From an uncultured Propionibacteriaceae bacterium (GTDB taxonomy: Bacteria; Actinomycetota; Actinomycetes; Propionibacteriales; Propionibacteriaceae): a stretch of 64,000 nucleotides of DNA. The notes below the pieces were generated by a model that was not told the origin of the DNA, ran no database searches, and was given only the letters and a program-made list of their open reading frames with translations. The stretch covers positions 1-64,000 of the forward strand of contig CALCKT010000069.1 of NCBI GenBank assembly GCA_937965785.1, given 5' to 3'. Numbering within the stretch: position 1 is the first letter of the stretch; every line of letters starts with the position of its first letter. The position numbers and the translations under genes were made by a program. Of the stretch, positions 1-8,388 are shown piece after piece.

Positions 1-1
1 C

Positions 2-52
2 GCCGTATACGGTGAGCGCCCCGTCGCCGTCTCCGTCTCCTGGTGCGAGTGA
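2..52 (+). CDS. C-terminal tail of an upstream protein (partial)
   Basis: Only about 16 codons and a TGA stop are inside the window. Of the two frames that are open here, this one has 14 of 16 codons ending in G or C, as expected of genes in this genome; the other encodes a Ser/Pro-rich tail ending at 59 with poor codon bias. The product cannot be identified from this remnant. The following 240 bases up to 296 hold no supported gene. Confidence 0.3.
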   Translation, partial: AVYGERPVAVSVSWCE

Positions 53-295
53 ATCATGAAGGCGGATCATCGCGGTCTGCCGGAGCTCCATGTTGTGCTC
101 TCCCGACGCGTCTGCGCGACCTGGGGCGGACGCGTTCCTGGGAAGTAGTTGATGCTCCGTGCCCGGGATCCCGGTTTGTCAGGGTCGGTTTACCGTGGTT
201 TACGGCGACACGTGCAGCGGGTTGGGCTGACCTCCCTACGAGCTAGCTTTGGTTGGGCCAGCCAACAACGACGTATCAGGAGTGGGAGGTCAAAG

Positions 296-613
296 GTGAG
301 CGACCTGAACATCGTGACAGGTGACTTGGAGGCCCTGTCAACGGATGTGAGCAACGTGGCATCGGAGATCAGCGGGGTGAACGTGACGACCGACATGGCC
401 GACGCCCCCTCGGCGATGCCCGGATCCTCATCCGCCGGTTCGATCACGTCAGCGGCCAGCGCCATCGAGGAGCGGCGCAGCTCCGCCCAGACTTGCTACG
501 AGGACTTCGGGGCCGATGTGACGACCGCGGCGAACAACTACGGAGTGTCCGAGGCGAACGTCGAGACGGCCATGCGTTCCGCAGGGCATGTCGACGCAGA
601 CGCAGCCAGTTGA
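296..613 (+). CDS. Small type VII secretion-associated (WXG100-like) helical protein
   Basis: A 105-residue protein, mostly helical and Ala/Ser/Val-rich, of the size and composition of ESX partner proteins. The GTG start at 296 is chosen because it sits just after an AGGAGTGGGAGG-type ribosome site; an in-frame ATG at 149 lacks one and would add a low-quality Arg-rich leader. It lies 18 bases ahead of a DUF1023 hydrolase whose N-terminus is also WXG-like, so the two are probably co-translated and may form a heterodimeric export signal. No clear WXG motif is visible, so family assignment rests on size, helicity and context. Confidence 0.6.
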   Translation: MSDLNIVTGDLEALSTDVSNVASEISGVNVTTDMADAPSAMPGSSSAGSITSAASAIEERRSSAQTCYEDFGADVTTAANNYGVSEANVETAMRSAGHVDADAAS

Positions 614-631
614 GCGGAAAGGTGGTGAATC

Positions 632-2443
632 ATGGCTATTTCATGGAGTGATGTCCAACAATGGAATCCGGCGAACCTGAACACTGCCGTCCAGAATCTG
701 ACCAGTTCCCGCCAAACCTTGATGACCGAGGCCGATGACGCGGTTTCCGCGAAAGGGAGGGTGCAGTCATCGGGGGCAGCGGTGACCGCCATGCTCGCTT
801 CGTTGGGCTCGCTCAACGGGAGCCTTGACCGCGTCGTGAATGACGTCTCCGAGCTCATGATGGCAACAGCCGATGCCTCCGACGGGGTGTGGGATGTCCA
901 GACCAAAGTGGCCGAATGCACCTCCTTCATGGAGCAGTACCACTACCTCAGCATAGGGGAGGACGGGACGGTGAACTGCGAGGAGGAGCAGGCGACCACC
1001 ATGGAGCAGGCGGCCCCGAATGGACCCGGCCAGACGGCGACCAGAAATGCCGACCGACAAAAGCATGCCCAAGAACTGAGGGATTTGGTCAAGGCCGCCA
1101 TTGACCGCGCCGTCGAGGTTGACAACGACTACGTCAAGAGACTGAACGCCTTGGCCAACGGCACGTATGTGTGCGCGGAGACGGCAGCCAGCGACTCCCA
1201 GGGCCTGCCGGATCTCCCACAGGCCGGCTGGTCCGCAACCGAGGTGTCGGTCTGGTGGAATGCCTTGACCGAGGCGGAGCGCAGAAAACTGATCGAGAAG
1301 CACCCGGACGCCATCGGGAACCTCGACGGTCTTCCCGGAAGCGCCCGGGACGAGGCGAACCGAATCATCCTGAGGAGAGAAACCACAGCTGCTGAGAATC
1401 ACCAGAGAAGTGTTCAGGAAAAATACGATGCCGAGCAGAGAAAAATCGACGAAGCCCACAAGTGGGCGGTACTGATGAACTTTGGAAACACTGCGGGTGC
1501 TCCGATCAAGCCGCCAAACCCCTTCGAGGACGAACTGGCACAGGCCAATTGGCGGGTTTCCGATCTGGCCAAACTGAACGAACTCGCCGGTGTGATGGAG
1601 GAGGACGGTTCCGGCGGGTACGTGACGGGTGCCGACGGGAAACCCAGGCACCACTACCAGCTGCTCACCCTGGAGGTACCCGAGGAATACGACAAGGACG
1701 TGAAGGCCGCCGTTGCCGTTGGCGACGTGGACAGGGCCAGCAACATCGCCACCATGGTTCCCGGGATCGGAAACACGGTCAGGAACGGCATGGGTGGGAT
1801 GGTGAACAACGCCGAAGCGCTGCGTACCGCCGCTGGCGCCGACGAGACGGCCGTCGTCGCATGGATCGGCTACGACACCCCGCAGGGGTTCCTGGAGTTC
1901 GACTCCAACGGGAGCCAGACGGATTACATGACACCCGAGAGAGCCGACGAGGGGGCTCCGGCCCTCAACGGTTTCGAAGAGGGCCTCCACACGTGGCACC
2001 AGAGGCAGGGTGTGGACCCCAACCTGACCGTTCACGCCCATTCCTACGGATCCCTCACCGCCGGCACCGCCCTGATGGACACGAAAACGGGTGTCGTCGA
2101 CGCCGCCCAGTTTCATGGATCCCCCGGGGCGCGCGCCACCGACGCGCACCAATGGAACGTTCCCTACGGTCACATGTATGCATCTGCCAACGGACTTGAT
2201 TTTGTCGCGGGCATAGGGCCCGACAACGCATTCGGGAATGATTTCGGACCGGACCCCCGACAGGTTCCCGGAGTGGGGAAAATCGCCTCAACCCCCGAGG
2301 GTGGGCATTCCGACTACTGGAACAATCCCGAATTCATGGAGGATGCCGCCCAGATAACGGCGGGTGAGGATCCGTCCGTGAATCGCGCCGACAACGCGGC
2401 GGCGGCCTCCGTCAATGCCAGACACTCCGGGCAACACCACTGA
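632..2443 (+). CDS. WXG-like N-terminus plus DUF1023 alpha/beta hydrolase, probable type VII secreted protein
   Basis: A 603-residue protein preceded by an AGGTGGTGAATC ribosome site. Residues 1-110 form a helical WXG/LXG-like export region beginning with an SWSDVQQW segment. The middle is charged coiled coil. From about residue 330 it matches the DUF1023 alpha/beta-hydrolase family: a V-A-W-I-G-Y strand, then an H-A-H-S-Y-G-S nucleophile elbow with the candidate catalytic Ser, and a late Gly-Gly-His-Ser that could supply the catalytic His. DUF1023 proteins are common in actinobacterial ESX loci and have no settled substrate. No Sec signal peptide is visible, consistent with ESX export. The gene ends 70 bases before a shared terminator. 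Confidence 0.75.
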   Translation: MAISWSDVQQWNPANLNTAVQNLTSSRQTLMTEADDAVSAKGRVQSSGAAVTAMLASLGSLNGSLDRVVNDVSELMMATADASDGVWDVQTKVAECTSFMEQYHYLSIGEDGTVNCEEEQATTMEQAAPNGPGQTATRNADRQKHAQELRDLVKAAIDRAVEVDNDYVKRLNALANGTYVCAETAASDSQGLPDLPQAGWSATEVSVWWNALTEAERRKLIEKHPDAIGNLDGLPGSARDEANRIILRRETTAAENHQRSVQEKYDAEQRKIDEAHKWAVLMNFGNTAGAPIKPPNPFEDELAQANWRVSDLAKLNELAGVMEEDGSGGYVTGADGKPRHHYQLLTLEVPEEYDKDVKAAVAVGDVDRASNIATMVPGIGNTVRNGMGGMVNNAEALRTAAGADETAVVAWIGYDTPQGFLEFDSNGSQTDYMTPERADEGAPALNGFEEGLHTWHQRQGVDPNLTVHAHSYGSLTAGTALMDTKTGVVDAAQFHGSPGARATDAHQWNVPYGHMYASANGLDFVAGIGPDNAFGNDFGPDPRQVPGVGKIASTPEGGHSDYWNNPEFMEDAAQITAGEDPSVNRADNAAAASVNARHSGQHH

Positions 2444-2513
2444 GAATCCGGACGCCGCGAAGGAAAACCTCCGGAGACGCCGTTTGGGTGGGGCCGTTGG
2501 GTGAATCCATGAA

Positions 2514-2547
2514 GCGGGGCTCATGACCCAATCGTCATGAGCCCCGC
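2514..2547. terminator. Bidirectional hairpin terminator
   Basis: Perfect 14-bp inverted repeat (arms 2514-2527 and 2534-2547, GCGGGGCTCATGAC type) with a 6-base loop, between the convergent genes ending at 2443 and 2604. There is no strong U tract, as is usual in high-GC actinobacteria. Confidence 0.75.
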
Positions 2548-2603
2548 TCGCAGCGCGGTCAACACCGCTCCGTGAAAATCACTGCACGCCGGCTAATCCC
2601 GAA

Positions 2604-3803
2604 TCACCAGGCGTCCCCGTCGTCCGTGTCCAAGGGACGAAGAGAAGCGGCGTCGCCCGCCCCGAATGACGAGGACTCGACGGACCTGCTGGCGTCGTCG
2701 TCGACCCGGACCACTTTGTACCCCTTCGTGTCGCGGGAGTTCTCCTTCTCCTTGGAGCTGCCCAAGCCTCCGGCCCCTCCGTAGCCGTAAGGCATCGTTC
2801 CGGGACGGAGGGTGGAACCAGGGGCACCGGCGCGGGCCGCCCCCAGGGGCAGCGCGGCATTGAGGTTCCCGGCTCCCCTGGCGGCCAGGGCGCCAGCACC
2901 CAGAACCCCGCCTGCTATGCCGGTGGCCTTCACCCCGCTCCCCGAGGCGAGCCCCGGCGGAGAGTAGTCGGGGCGCCAGCGGGGATCGTCTGCGTTCAAC
3001 ACGTCGGCGGGGACATACCCGCCCACGGGGCCGTCCGGGGTCATGCGGGCATTGATGGGGTACTTGAGTATGTCCCGGGGCCACTGAAGATTTCCTGTGC
3101 CACCCCTGGGATCGAAGGCCGTGCGCAGCAGCGTGCCATCGTCCCCGGGATGGAACCTCCCGAACGGCAGGGCTGAACCGGCAGCGCCTCCGGAGGAGCC
3201 GCCCACACCCATGGAGCGGGCAGAGGACGCGGAGGAACGGGAACCCCCGCCAATCCCGCCGCTCCCTGCGTTTCCGGATCCCCCGCCGTCACCCTGGTTC
3301 CCGGAGTCCACCGTCAGTTCGGCCGCTTCGTTCAGGGCGTTGTTCATCTTGTCCAGGATCGCGCCGGCGGCTTCCTCCCGCTGGCGGTTCCGTTCCTCCA
3401 TGAGATTGGCGTAGTACGTGTCGCAGGGCATTGCCTCTCCGGCCACGTTGACGTCTTTCCCGCTGTGCCATTCTTCTATCTCGTGATGCGATATCAAGTT
3501 TTTGGACATGGTCTCGAAACTTGCCACTGCCTCCGTCATGGCGTTGCAGGCTGCCTCGTGATTGCTGCGCAGCGTGGTGAGGTTTTTCTCGTGCATCTCG
3601 AAGAGTGCTATGTAGGAATCCAGTTTCTTCTCGATCGCGGTCTTTATCATGCCGGTGATTCCGGGGTTCTCCCTGACCCGGGCCACGACTCCCTTGGCCA
3701 CCTCTATGTGCGAACGGATCTCGTCGATGTCGGAGGTTCCCTGATCCGCGGTGTTCAGTTTCGCCACCGCAGCCAGTCTCTCGTACAAAGGGCTGTCAGG
3801 CAT
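2604..3803 (-). CDS. Gly/Ser-rich type VII secretion-associated protein
   Basis: A 399-residue protein with a helical N-terminal region (about 1-165) containing long amphipathic helices, then a low-complexity Gly/Ser/Ala linker (about 170-215), a Pro/Gly-rich segment and a charged tail rich in Asp, Ser and Arg. This helical-head plus Gly-rich-tail plan resembles PPE-like or EspB-like ESX substrates of actinobacteria, but no signature such as PPE or YxxxD is clear. Its start lies 4 bases after the stop of the 149-residue gene upstream on the same strand, so the two form an operon convergent to the DUF1023 pair. Function unknown; an ESX substrate is the best inference. Confidence 0.6.
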   Translation of the reverse strand: MPDSPLYERLAAVAKLNTADQGTSDIDEIRSHIEVAKGVVARVRENPGITGMIKTAIEKKLDSYIALFEMHEKNLTTLRSNHEAACNAMTEAVASFETMSKNLISHHEIEEWHSGKDVNVAGEAMPCDTYYANLMEERNRQREEAAGAILDKMNNALNEAAELTVDSGNQGDGGGSGNAGSGGIGGGSRSSASSARSMGVGGSSGGAAGSALPFGRFHPGDDGTLLRTAFDPRGGTGNLQWPRDILKYPINARMTPDGPVGGYVPADVLNADDPRWRPDYSPPGLASGSGVKATGIAGGVLGAGALAARGAGNLNAALPLGAARAGAPGSTLRPGTMPYGYGGAGGLGSSKEKENSRDTKGYKVVRVDDDASRSVESSSFGAGDAASLRPLDTDDGDAW

Positions 3804-3806
3804 TGC

Positions 3807-4256
3807 TCAAACCTCCTTGGCGCGCCCGAGGCCCGGTGCGTAAGGTTTCGTGGGATCGCCGTCGGAAAGTCCCGGACCCTTGTAGTACTCCGTCAAGGTG
3901 TCGGGTATGGGGGCGGACGGTTCTGGGCTTTCCAGTCTCTTCATCAAAGCCCGCTGAGCTGCCACGACGTCGTCTTCGCGGGATTCCAGGGACGTGGCGG
4001 TGTGTTCGAGGGCCTCCACGAAAACCCTGAGCCGCTCCGCCAGGGAGTGGAAGTCGTCATGCAGGGCGGTGAGGTTCTTCTCGTACTGGGCCTTGTACGC
4101 CAGCGCACCCGCCTCCACGCCCCATCTGCGCTCGTTCTGGGATGAGGCCATCATGCTGGTCCGTCTCGCCGCTCTGGTGGCCTCGGGGGCGGCCCACTGG
4201 CTCACCAGGTCCTTCGACGCCTTTGTCTGGGCGCTGTCGTACGTGAAATCATTCAT
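3807..4256 (-). CDS. Small helical protein, probable ESX partner
   Basis: A 149-residue helical protein with two predicted long helices around residues 25-65 and 70-120, charged and without membrane segments or a signal peptide. It is the first gene of a two-gene leftward operon with the Gly/Ser-rich protein. Size, helical hairpin and pairing with a larger secretion-type protein suggest the small partner of a type VII substrate pair. No recognised motif; could also be a simple structural helper. Confidence 0.55.
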   Translation of the reverse strand: MNDFTYDSAQTKASKDLVSQWAAPEATRAARRTSMMASSQNERRWGVEAGALAYKAQYEKNLTALHDDFHSLAERLRVFVEALEHTATSLESREDDVVAAQRALMKRLESPEPSAPIPDTLTEYYKGPGLSDGDPTKPYAPGLGRAKEV

Positions 4257-4517
4257 CAGCTGCTCCTACCGGGGAGGTGTGGAAAACATGATAGGGGCCG
4301 GTGTGGTCCGCTGTGGAGGGGATCCGGAAAGTTCGTTGCGTGGGCTTCGGAACGGTCCGACGGGCGCTGGACGGGTGGTGTTCCCGCCCGACCCGGAAGT
4401 GGGCGTCGCCTCGGGGGAGTGCGTGGAAAACGGCGGGCGACTCGCCGGGGAGCAAGTCCCTGACCTTGTCGCGGCGGACCTCTGGGAATTGTCGCGTGTG
4501 CGAGGCGGAGGACAACG

Positions 4518-4622
4518 GAAAACCTGGTCAACGAGTTCAACAAGCAGGTTTACAACAATGCGCAGGTGTTCGTGATCACGGAGGTCAGAAATGAGGTGGA
4601 AAAGCGACTCGAAGGGGAGTGA
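4518..4622 (+). pseudogene. Possible C-terminal remnant of a lost gene
   Basis: A short open stretch encodes about 34 residues ending in NEVEKRLEGE and a TGA, with coding-like codon use (about 70% G/C in third positions) but no plausible start nearby. It reads like the C-terminal helix of a protein whose upstream part is missing. The rest of 4257-4637 shows no supportable gene and presumably carries the promoter of the leftward ESX-type pair. Confidence 0.25.
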
Positions 4623-4637
4623 GGCCGTGAAATGGAA

Positions 4638-4664
4638 GAGGGCTCCCCGAACCGGGGAGCCCTC
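4638..4664 (-). terminator. Terminator of the sugar ABC transporter operon
   Basis: Perfect 11-bp inverted repeat (arms 4638-4648 and 4654-4664, GAGGGCTCCCC type) with a 5-base loop, 17 bases past the permease stop codon on the minus strand. Confidence 0.75.
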
Positions 4665-4680
4665 ATATGTTTTCCGTGCG

Positions 4681-5661
4681 CTACCTGTTCTTGCGCTCGT
4701 CGATGATGATGGCGATGACGATGATTCCGCCCTTGACCACCATCTGCCAGTACGGGGAGACGTTCAGCAGGCTGAGGCCGTTGTTGATGACGCCGATGAT
4801 GAGGGTACCGACCATGACACCCCAGACGGTGCCGATACCGCCGTTGAAGGAGGTGCCGCCGATGACGGTGGCGGTGATGACGTCGAGCTCCATCATGTTG
4901 CCGTAGGCCGGGGCGCCCGAACCGGTGCGGGCGGTCAGGATCACGCCCGCCAGACCGGCCAGCAGACCGATCAGGGCGTAGATCTTGAGGTGCGTCTTCG
5001 GCACCGAGATCCCGGAAACCTTCGCGGCCATCTCGTTGCCGCCGATGGCGTAGACGTGGCGTCCGAAACGGGTCCGGTTCAGCACGAACCACATCACGAC
5101 AGCGGCGAGAACCAGGATGATGATGGGCGTGGCCCCCTGCCCGATGAGGTTGAAGTTCCACGCGGTCCCGGAGATCGGGCGCCCGTCGGTGTACAGGTTC
5201 GCGGCGCCACGGGCAGCGGTCATCATGCCGAGGGTGGCGACGAACGGCGGAATCCGGAAAACCGCCACCAGGCTGCCGACGATGCTGCCGACCAGCGTGC
5301 CGACCGCCAGCGCCGCCAGCACGGACACGAAGACCGGCAGGGCGGGCAGCCCCGGGATGAAGGTGCCGGGACCCGGGGGCTGGGCCAGGGAGGCGGCGAC
5401 GACGGCCGCGAGGGCGGCCGTGGCGCCGACCGACAGGTCGATGCCCTTGGTGATGATCGCCGCCATCATGCCGAGGCCGATGATGCCGATCGGAGCCACC
5501 TGCACGATGACGTTGAGGAGGTTCTGCAGCTGCAGGAACCGGCCCTCCGTGATGATGCCGAGCAGGATCACGAAGCCGAGCAGGATGAAGACGATCGAGT
5601 ATTTCTTCAGGAACTCCCCGAAATTGAAGCTCGAACGAGTGGTGGTTGCGGTTTCAGACAT
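4681..5661 (-). CDS. Sugar ABC transporter permease, RbsC family
   Basis: A 326-residue integral membrane protein with 8 or more hydrophobic segments, of the BPD_transp_2 (RbsC/AraH/XylH) family. The signature G-I-D-L-S-V-G-A loop near residue 75 and the V-I-G-G-T-S-F-N-G-G segment near 270 are typical. It forms the membrane channel for a sugar or polyol. The start overlaps the ATPase stop by 8 bases and has an AAGGAAA ribosome site inside the ATPase gene, so it is translationally coupled. Substrate cannot be read from sequence; inositol or a rare sugar is likely given the catabolic genes nearby. Confidence 0.9.
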   Translation of the reverse strand: MSETATTTRSSFNFGEFLKKYSIVFILLGFVILLGIITEGRFLQLQNLLNVIVQVAPIGIIGLGMMAAIITKGIDLSVGATAALAAVVAASLAQPPGPGTFIPGLPALPVFVSVLAALAVGTLVGSIVGSLVAVFRIPPFVATLGMMTAARGAANLYTDGRPISGTAWNFNLIGQGATPIIILVLAAVVMWFVLNRTRFGRHVYAIGGNEMAAKVSGISVPKTHLKIYALIGLLAGLAGVILTARTGSGAPAYGNMMELDVITATVIGGTSFNGGIGTVWGVMVGTLIIGVINNGLSLLNVSPYWQMVVKGGIIVIAIIIDERKNR

Positions 5662-7177
5662 TGGGGTTTCCTTCGCTCGCGGCGACCTCGTCGCCGCCGG
5701 TTGCCAGGTGCATGACGGACTCCTGGTTGGCCTCCTCGCGGGATAGCTCGCCGGAGATGCGTCCCTCGTGCATCACGAGGATGCGGTCACTCATGCCGAG
5801 CACCTCTGGCAGCTCGGAGGAGACCATGATGATTGCCTTGCCCTGCTGGGCCAGCATGGACATGAGACGGTGAATCTCGGACTTCGCACCCACGTCGATG
5901 CCGCGGGTGGGTTCGTCGATCATCAACACGTCCGGGACGGTCAACAGCCAACGGGAGATCAATGCCTTCTGCTGGTTGCCGCCCGAGAGGTTCTTGATCA
6001 GCTGGTTCAACGACGGGGTCTTGATGCGCAGCTTCTCGCGCTGGTCCTCGGAGTCCTTCCGCATCTCGCCGATGTGGAGGACCCCGTGGGGGCTGTAACG
6101 GGGGAGGGCAGCGGCCGTGATGTTGTCGCGCACCGACAGCACCCCCATGATGCCGTTCAGCTTGCGGTCCTCTGTCAGCAGCGCCATGCCCGCCCGGATG
6201 GCGTCCGAGGGTTGTTTGATCCGCAGCGTTTTGCCGTTGAGGACGACCTCCCCGGAGTCGGCCTTCTCGATGCCGAAAATGGTCTCCAGCACCTCGGTGC
6301 GGCCCGCGCCCATCAGCCCCGCGAGCCCGAGGATCTCGCCCCGGCGCAGGTCGAAACTGACGTCCTTGACCACGGCGCCCCGGTTGAGGCCCTTCACCGA
6401 GAGCACCACCTCGCCGATCTCGGCCTCCTCCTTCGGGAACAGGTCCGTCAGTTCGCGGCCCACCATCAGTTTGATGAGCTTGTCGCGGTCGAGTTCCTTC
6501 GCAGGGTAGGAGCCGACGTGCTTGCCGTCGCGGAAGACGGTGATGTCGTCGGAGATCCTGAAGACCTCGTCCATCTTGTGGGTGATGTAGATGATGGCGA
6601 CGCCGAAGTCGGTCAGGCGTTTGATCATCCCGTGCAGGTGCGCCACCTCGCGTTCCGGAATGGCCGAGGTGGGCTCGTCCATGATGATGATCTTCGCGTC
6701 GTAGCTGATGGCCTTGGCGATCTCCACCATCTGCTGCTTGGACACCGTCAGGTCCTTCATCCGGGCCCTCGGGTCGATGTCGATCTTCCACTCGTCGAAG
6801 AGCTCGCGGGTCTTGCGGAGCATGGCGGCGGGGCTGAGCAGCCCCAGTCGGCCGCGCGGCTCGCGACCCAGCCAGATGTTCTCCGCCACCATCATCTCGG
6901 GGACGGGGGACAGTTCCTGGTGGATCATCGAGATGCCGTGCTCCAGGCCGTCCTTGGTGTCCTTGAACCTCACGATGTCGCCCGCCAGCTCGACGGTTCC
7001 CTCATCGGGGGTGTACATGCCGATCAGGCACTTCATGAGAGTGGATTTGCCGGCCCCGTTCTCGCCCATCAGTGAGTGCACGGTGCCGCTTCGGACGTCG
7101 AGATTGACGTTGTCCAACGCCACGACGCCCGGGAAGGTCTTGCGGATGTTCTGCATCCGCAGAATTACCTCTTGCAT
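5654..7177 (-). CDS. Sugar ABC transporter ATP-binding protein, RbsA family
   Basis: A 507-residue fusion of two ABC ATPase domains. The first has Walker A GENGAGKST (about residue 39), signature LTVSKQQ and Walker B IIIMDEPT. The second has the degenerate P-loop GLMGAGRTE typical of RbsA-type proteins and an intact LSGGNQQK signature near residue 400. It energises uptake together with the downstream permease and the upstream binding lipoprotein. The ATG follows a GGGAGAA ribosome site. Length and layout match the family. Confidence 0.92.
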   Translation of the reverse strand: MQEVILRMQNIRKTFPGVVALDNVNLDVRSGTVHSLMGENGAGKSTLMKCLIGMYTPDEGTVELAGDIVRFKDTKDGLEHGISMIHQELSPVPEMMVAENIWLGREPRGRLGLLSPAAMLRKTRELFDEWKIDIDPRARMKDLTVSKQQMVEIAKAISYDAKIIIMDEPTSAIPEREVAHLHGMIKRLTDFGVAIIYITHKMDEVFRISDDITVFRDGKHVGSYPAKELDRDKLIKLMVGRELTDLFPKEEAEIGEVVLSVKGLNRGAVVKDVSFDLRRGEILGLAGLMGAGRTEVLETIFGIEKADSGEVVLNGKTLRIKQPSDAIRAGMALLTEDRKLNGIMGVLSVRDNITAAALPRYSPHGVLHIGEMRKDSEDQREKLRIKTPSLNQLIKNLSGGNQQKALISRWLLTVPDVLMIDEPTRGIDVGAKSEIHRLMSMLAQQGKAIIMVSSELPEVLGMSDRILVMHEGRISGELSREEANQESVMHLATGGDEVAASEGNPNV

Positions 7178-7228
7178 TGGTTCTCCCTGGTTTGGGGGGC
7201 GGGAACGCGGTTCCCGGCCCCCGCGTCG

Positions 7229-8242
7229 TCACTGCTTGAACTGGCTCATGTTCTCGGGCGTGACCAGCTGGTAGGGGACGTTGATGATGTCCGGTACCTC
7301 TTCGCCGTTGACCATCTTGATCGCGGTGTCGACACCTGCCTGTCCCTGGCCCTTGGCGTCCTGGAAGACGGTGACCTCCAGCTTGCCCGCGGTCATGGCC
7401 GCCAACGCGTCACCGGTGGCATCCACGCCACCCACGACCACCTTGTCGAGCATGCCGGCGTTCTCGAAGGCGTTGATGGCGCCGAGGGCCATCTCGTCGT
7501 TGTTGGAGCAGATGACGTCAACCTGCTGCCCCGACTGGATCAGGTTCTCTGCCAGCGCGAGTCCCTTGTCGCGCGCCCAGAGACCGGTCTGGTTGAACAC
7601 GACCTTCATGTTGTACTTCGCGGCGATCTCCTCGCAGCCCTTGGTGCGCTGCTGGGCGGCCTCCTGGGTGGGGTCGCCCTGCAGGATGGCGACGTTGCCC
7701 TGGTAGTTCGCCAGCTTCGCCAGCTGCTCCATCTCAAGCTGACCCGCCACCAGGGAATCGGAACCAACGTAGGGCACACCCTTGGGTAGGTCGGCGGGGC
7801 GGCGGTTCACGTAGACCAGCGGGATGTTCGCCGCCTTGGCCTTCTGGGTGATCTGGGCGGTGGTGGCGGTGTCCTGGGGCAGGACGATGAGAGCGTCGAC
7901 ACCGGAGGCGATGAAGTTCTCGATCTGGTTGAGCTGGACCTCGATCTTCTCCTCGGCGGAGGTGACGCTCACCTCGGCGCCGGCGGCCTCGGCCCGCGCC
8001 TTGATGGAGTTGGCCACGTTCTGGAGGAACTGGTCCAGCAGCGGGAAGGAAGCGCCGATCTTCACCTTCTTGCCGTCTTTCGGTTTGATGACCTCGGCGG
8101 GGGCGTAGTCCTGCGTGGTGACGGCCGCCGGCTGGCCGTCCTCACCGGTGGTGCCCGGCAACGGGTCGCTGGTCATGCCGCACCCGCTCAGCGCAAGCAT
8201 CGCGCTGAGCATGAGCACGGCGAATTTCGGTACTCGCTTCAT
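7229..8242 (-). CDS. Sugar-binding lipoprotein of the ABC transporter, RbsB/Peripla_BP_4 family
   Basis: A 337-residue protein (ATG at 8242; an in-frame GTG lies one codon upstream) with a lipoprotein signal peptide ending in the lipobox L-S-G-C near residue 20. The mature part is a type I periplasmic-binding fold: strand motif KIGASFPLLDQFLQN, then VDALIVLPQDT, ICSNNDEMALG and VGGVDATGDAL, all characteristic of ribose, inositol or allose binders. It is anchored outside the membrane and delivers the substrate to the permease. First gene of the three-gene operon, transcribed from the region at 8.3 kb. Confidence 0.9.
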   Translation of the reverse strand: MKRVPKFAVLMLSAMLALSGCGMTSDPLPGTTGEDGQPAAVTTQDYAPAEVIKPKDGKKVKIGASFPLLDQFLQNVANSIKARAEAAGAEVSVTSAEEKIEVQLNQIENFIASGVDALIVLPQDTATTAQITQKAKAANIPLVYVNRRPADLPKGVPYVGSDSLVAGQLEMEQLAKLANYQGNVAILQGDPTQEAAQQRTKGCEEIAAKYNMKVVFNQTGLWARDKGLALAENLIQSGQQVDVICSNNDEMALGAINAFENAGMLDKVVVGGVDATGDALAAMTAGKLEVTVFQDAKGQGQAGVDTAIKMVNGEEVPDIINVPYQLVTPENMSQFKQ

Positions 8243-8296
8243 CACTTCTCACTTCCTCGTGTCGGTGTCCCGAACAGGACCTGGAAGTCGCCTCCC

Positions 8297-8338
8297 TGCG
8301 ACGAACTGATCCTGTCGCAAAGACACGTGGAATGTCAA
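8297..8338 (-). promoter_or_regulatory. Candidate promoter and operator of the sugar ABC operon
   Basis: On the minus strand a TTGACA -35 box (8338-8333) is followed at 18 bases by CAGGAT (8314-8309) as a weak -10. An inverted repeat TGCGAC...GTCGCA (8297-8302 and 8314-8319, 11 bases between arms) overlaps the -10, where a LacI- or GntR-type repressor could act. No regulator gene is adjacent. Confidence 0.4.
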
Positions 8339-8388
8339 TACAAATGGCTGAGCGGCGGAGTGTTAGCTGGTTCAGCCGGTTCCGGGGG

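Noticed and set aside
4249..4515. 88-codon minus-strand frame ahead of the small ESX-type gene
   Set aside because: No ribosome site, atypical composition, and it overlaps the start of the 149-residue gene; kept as leader DNA.
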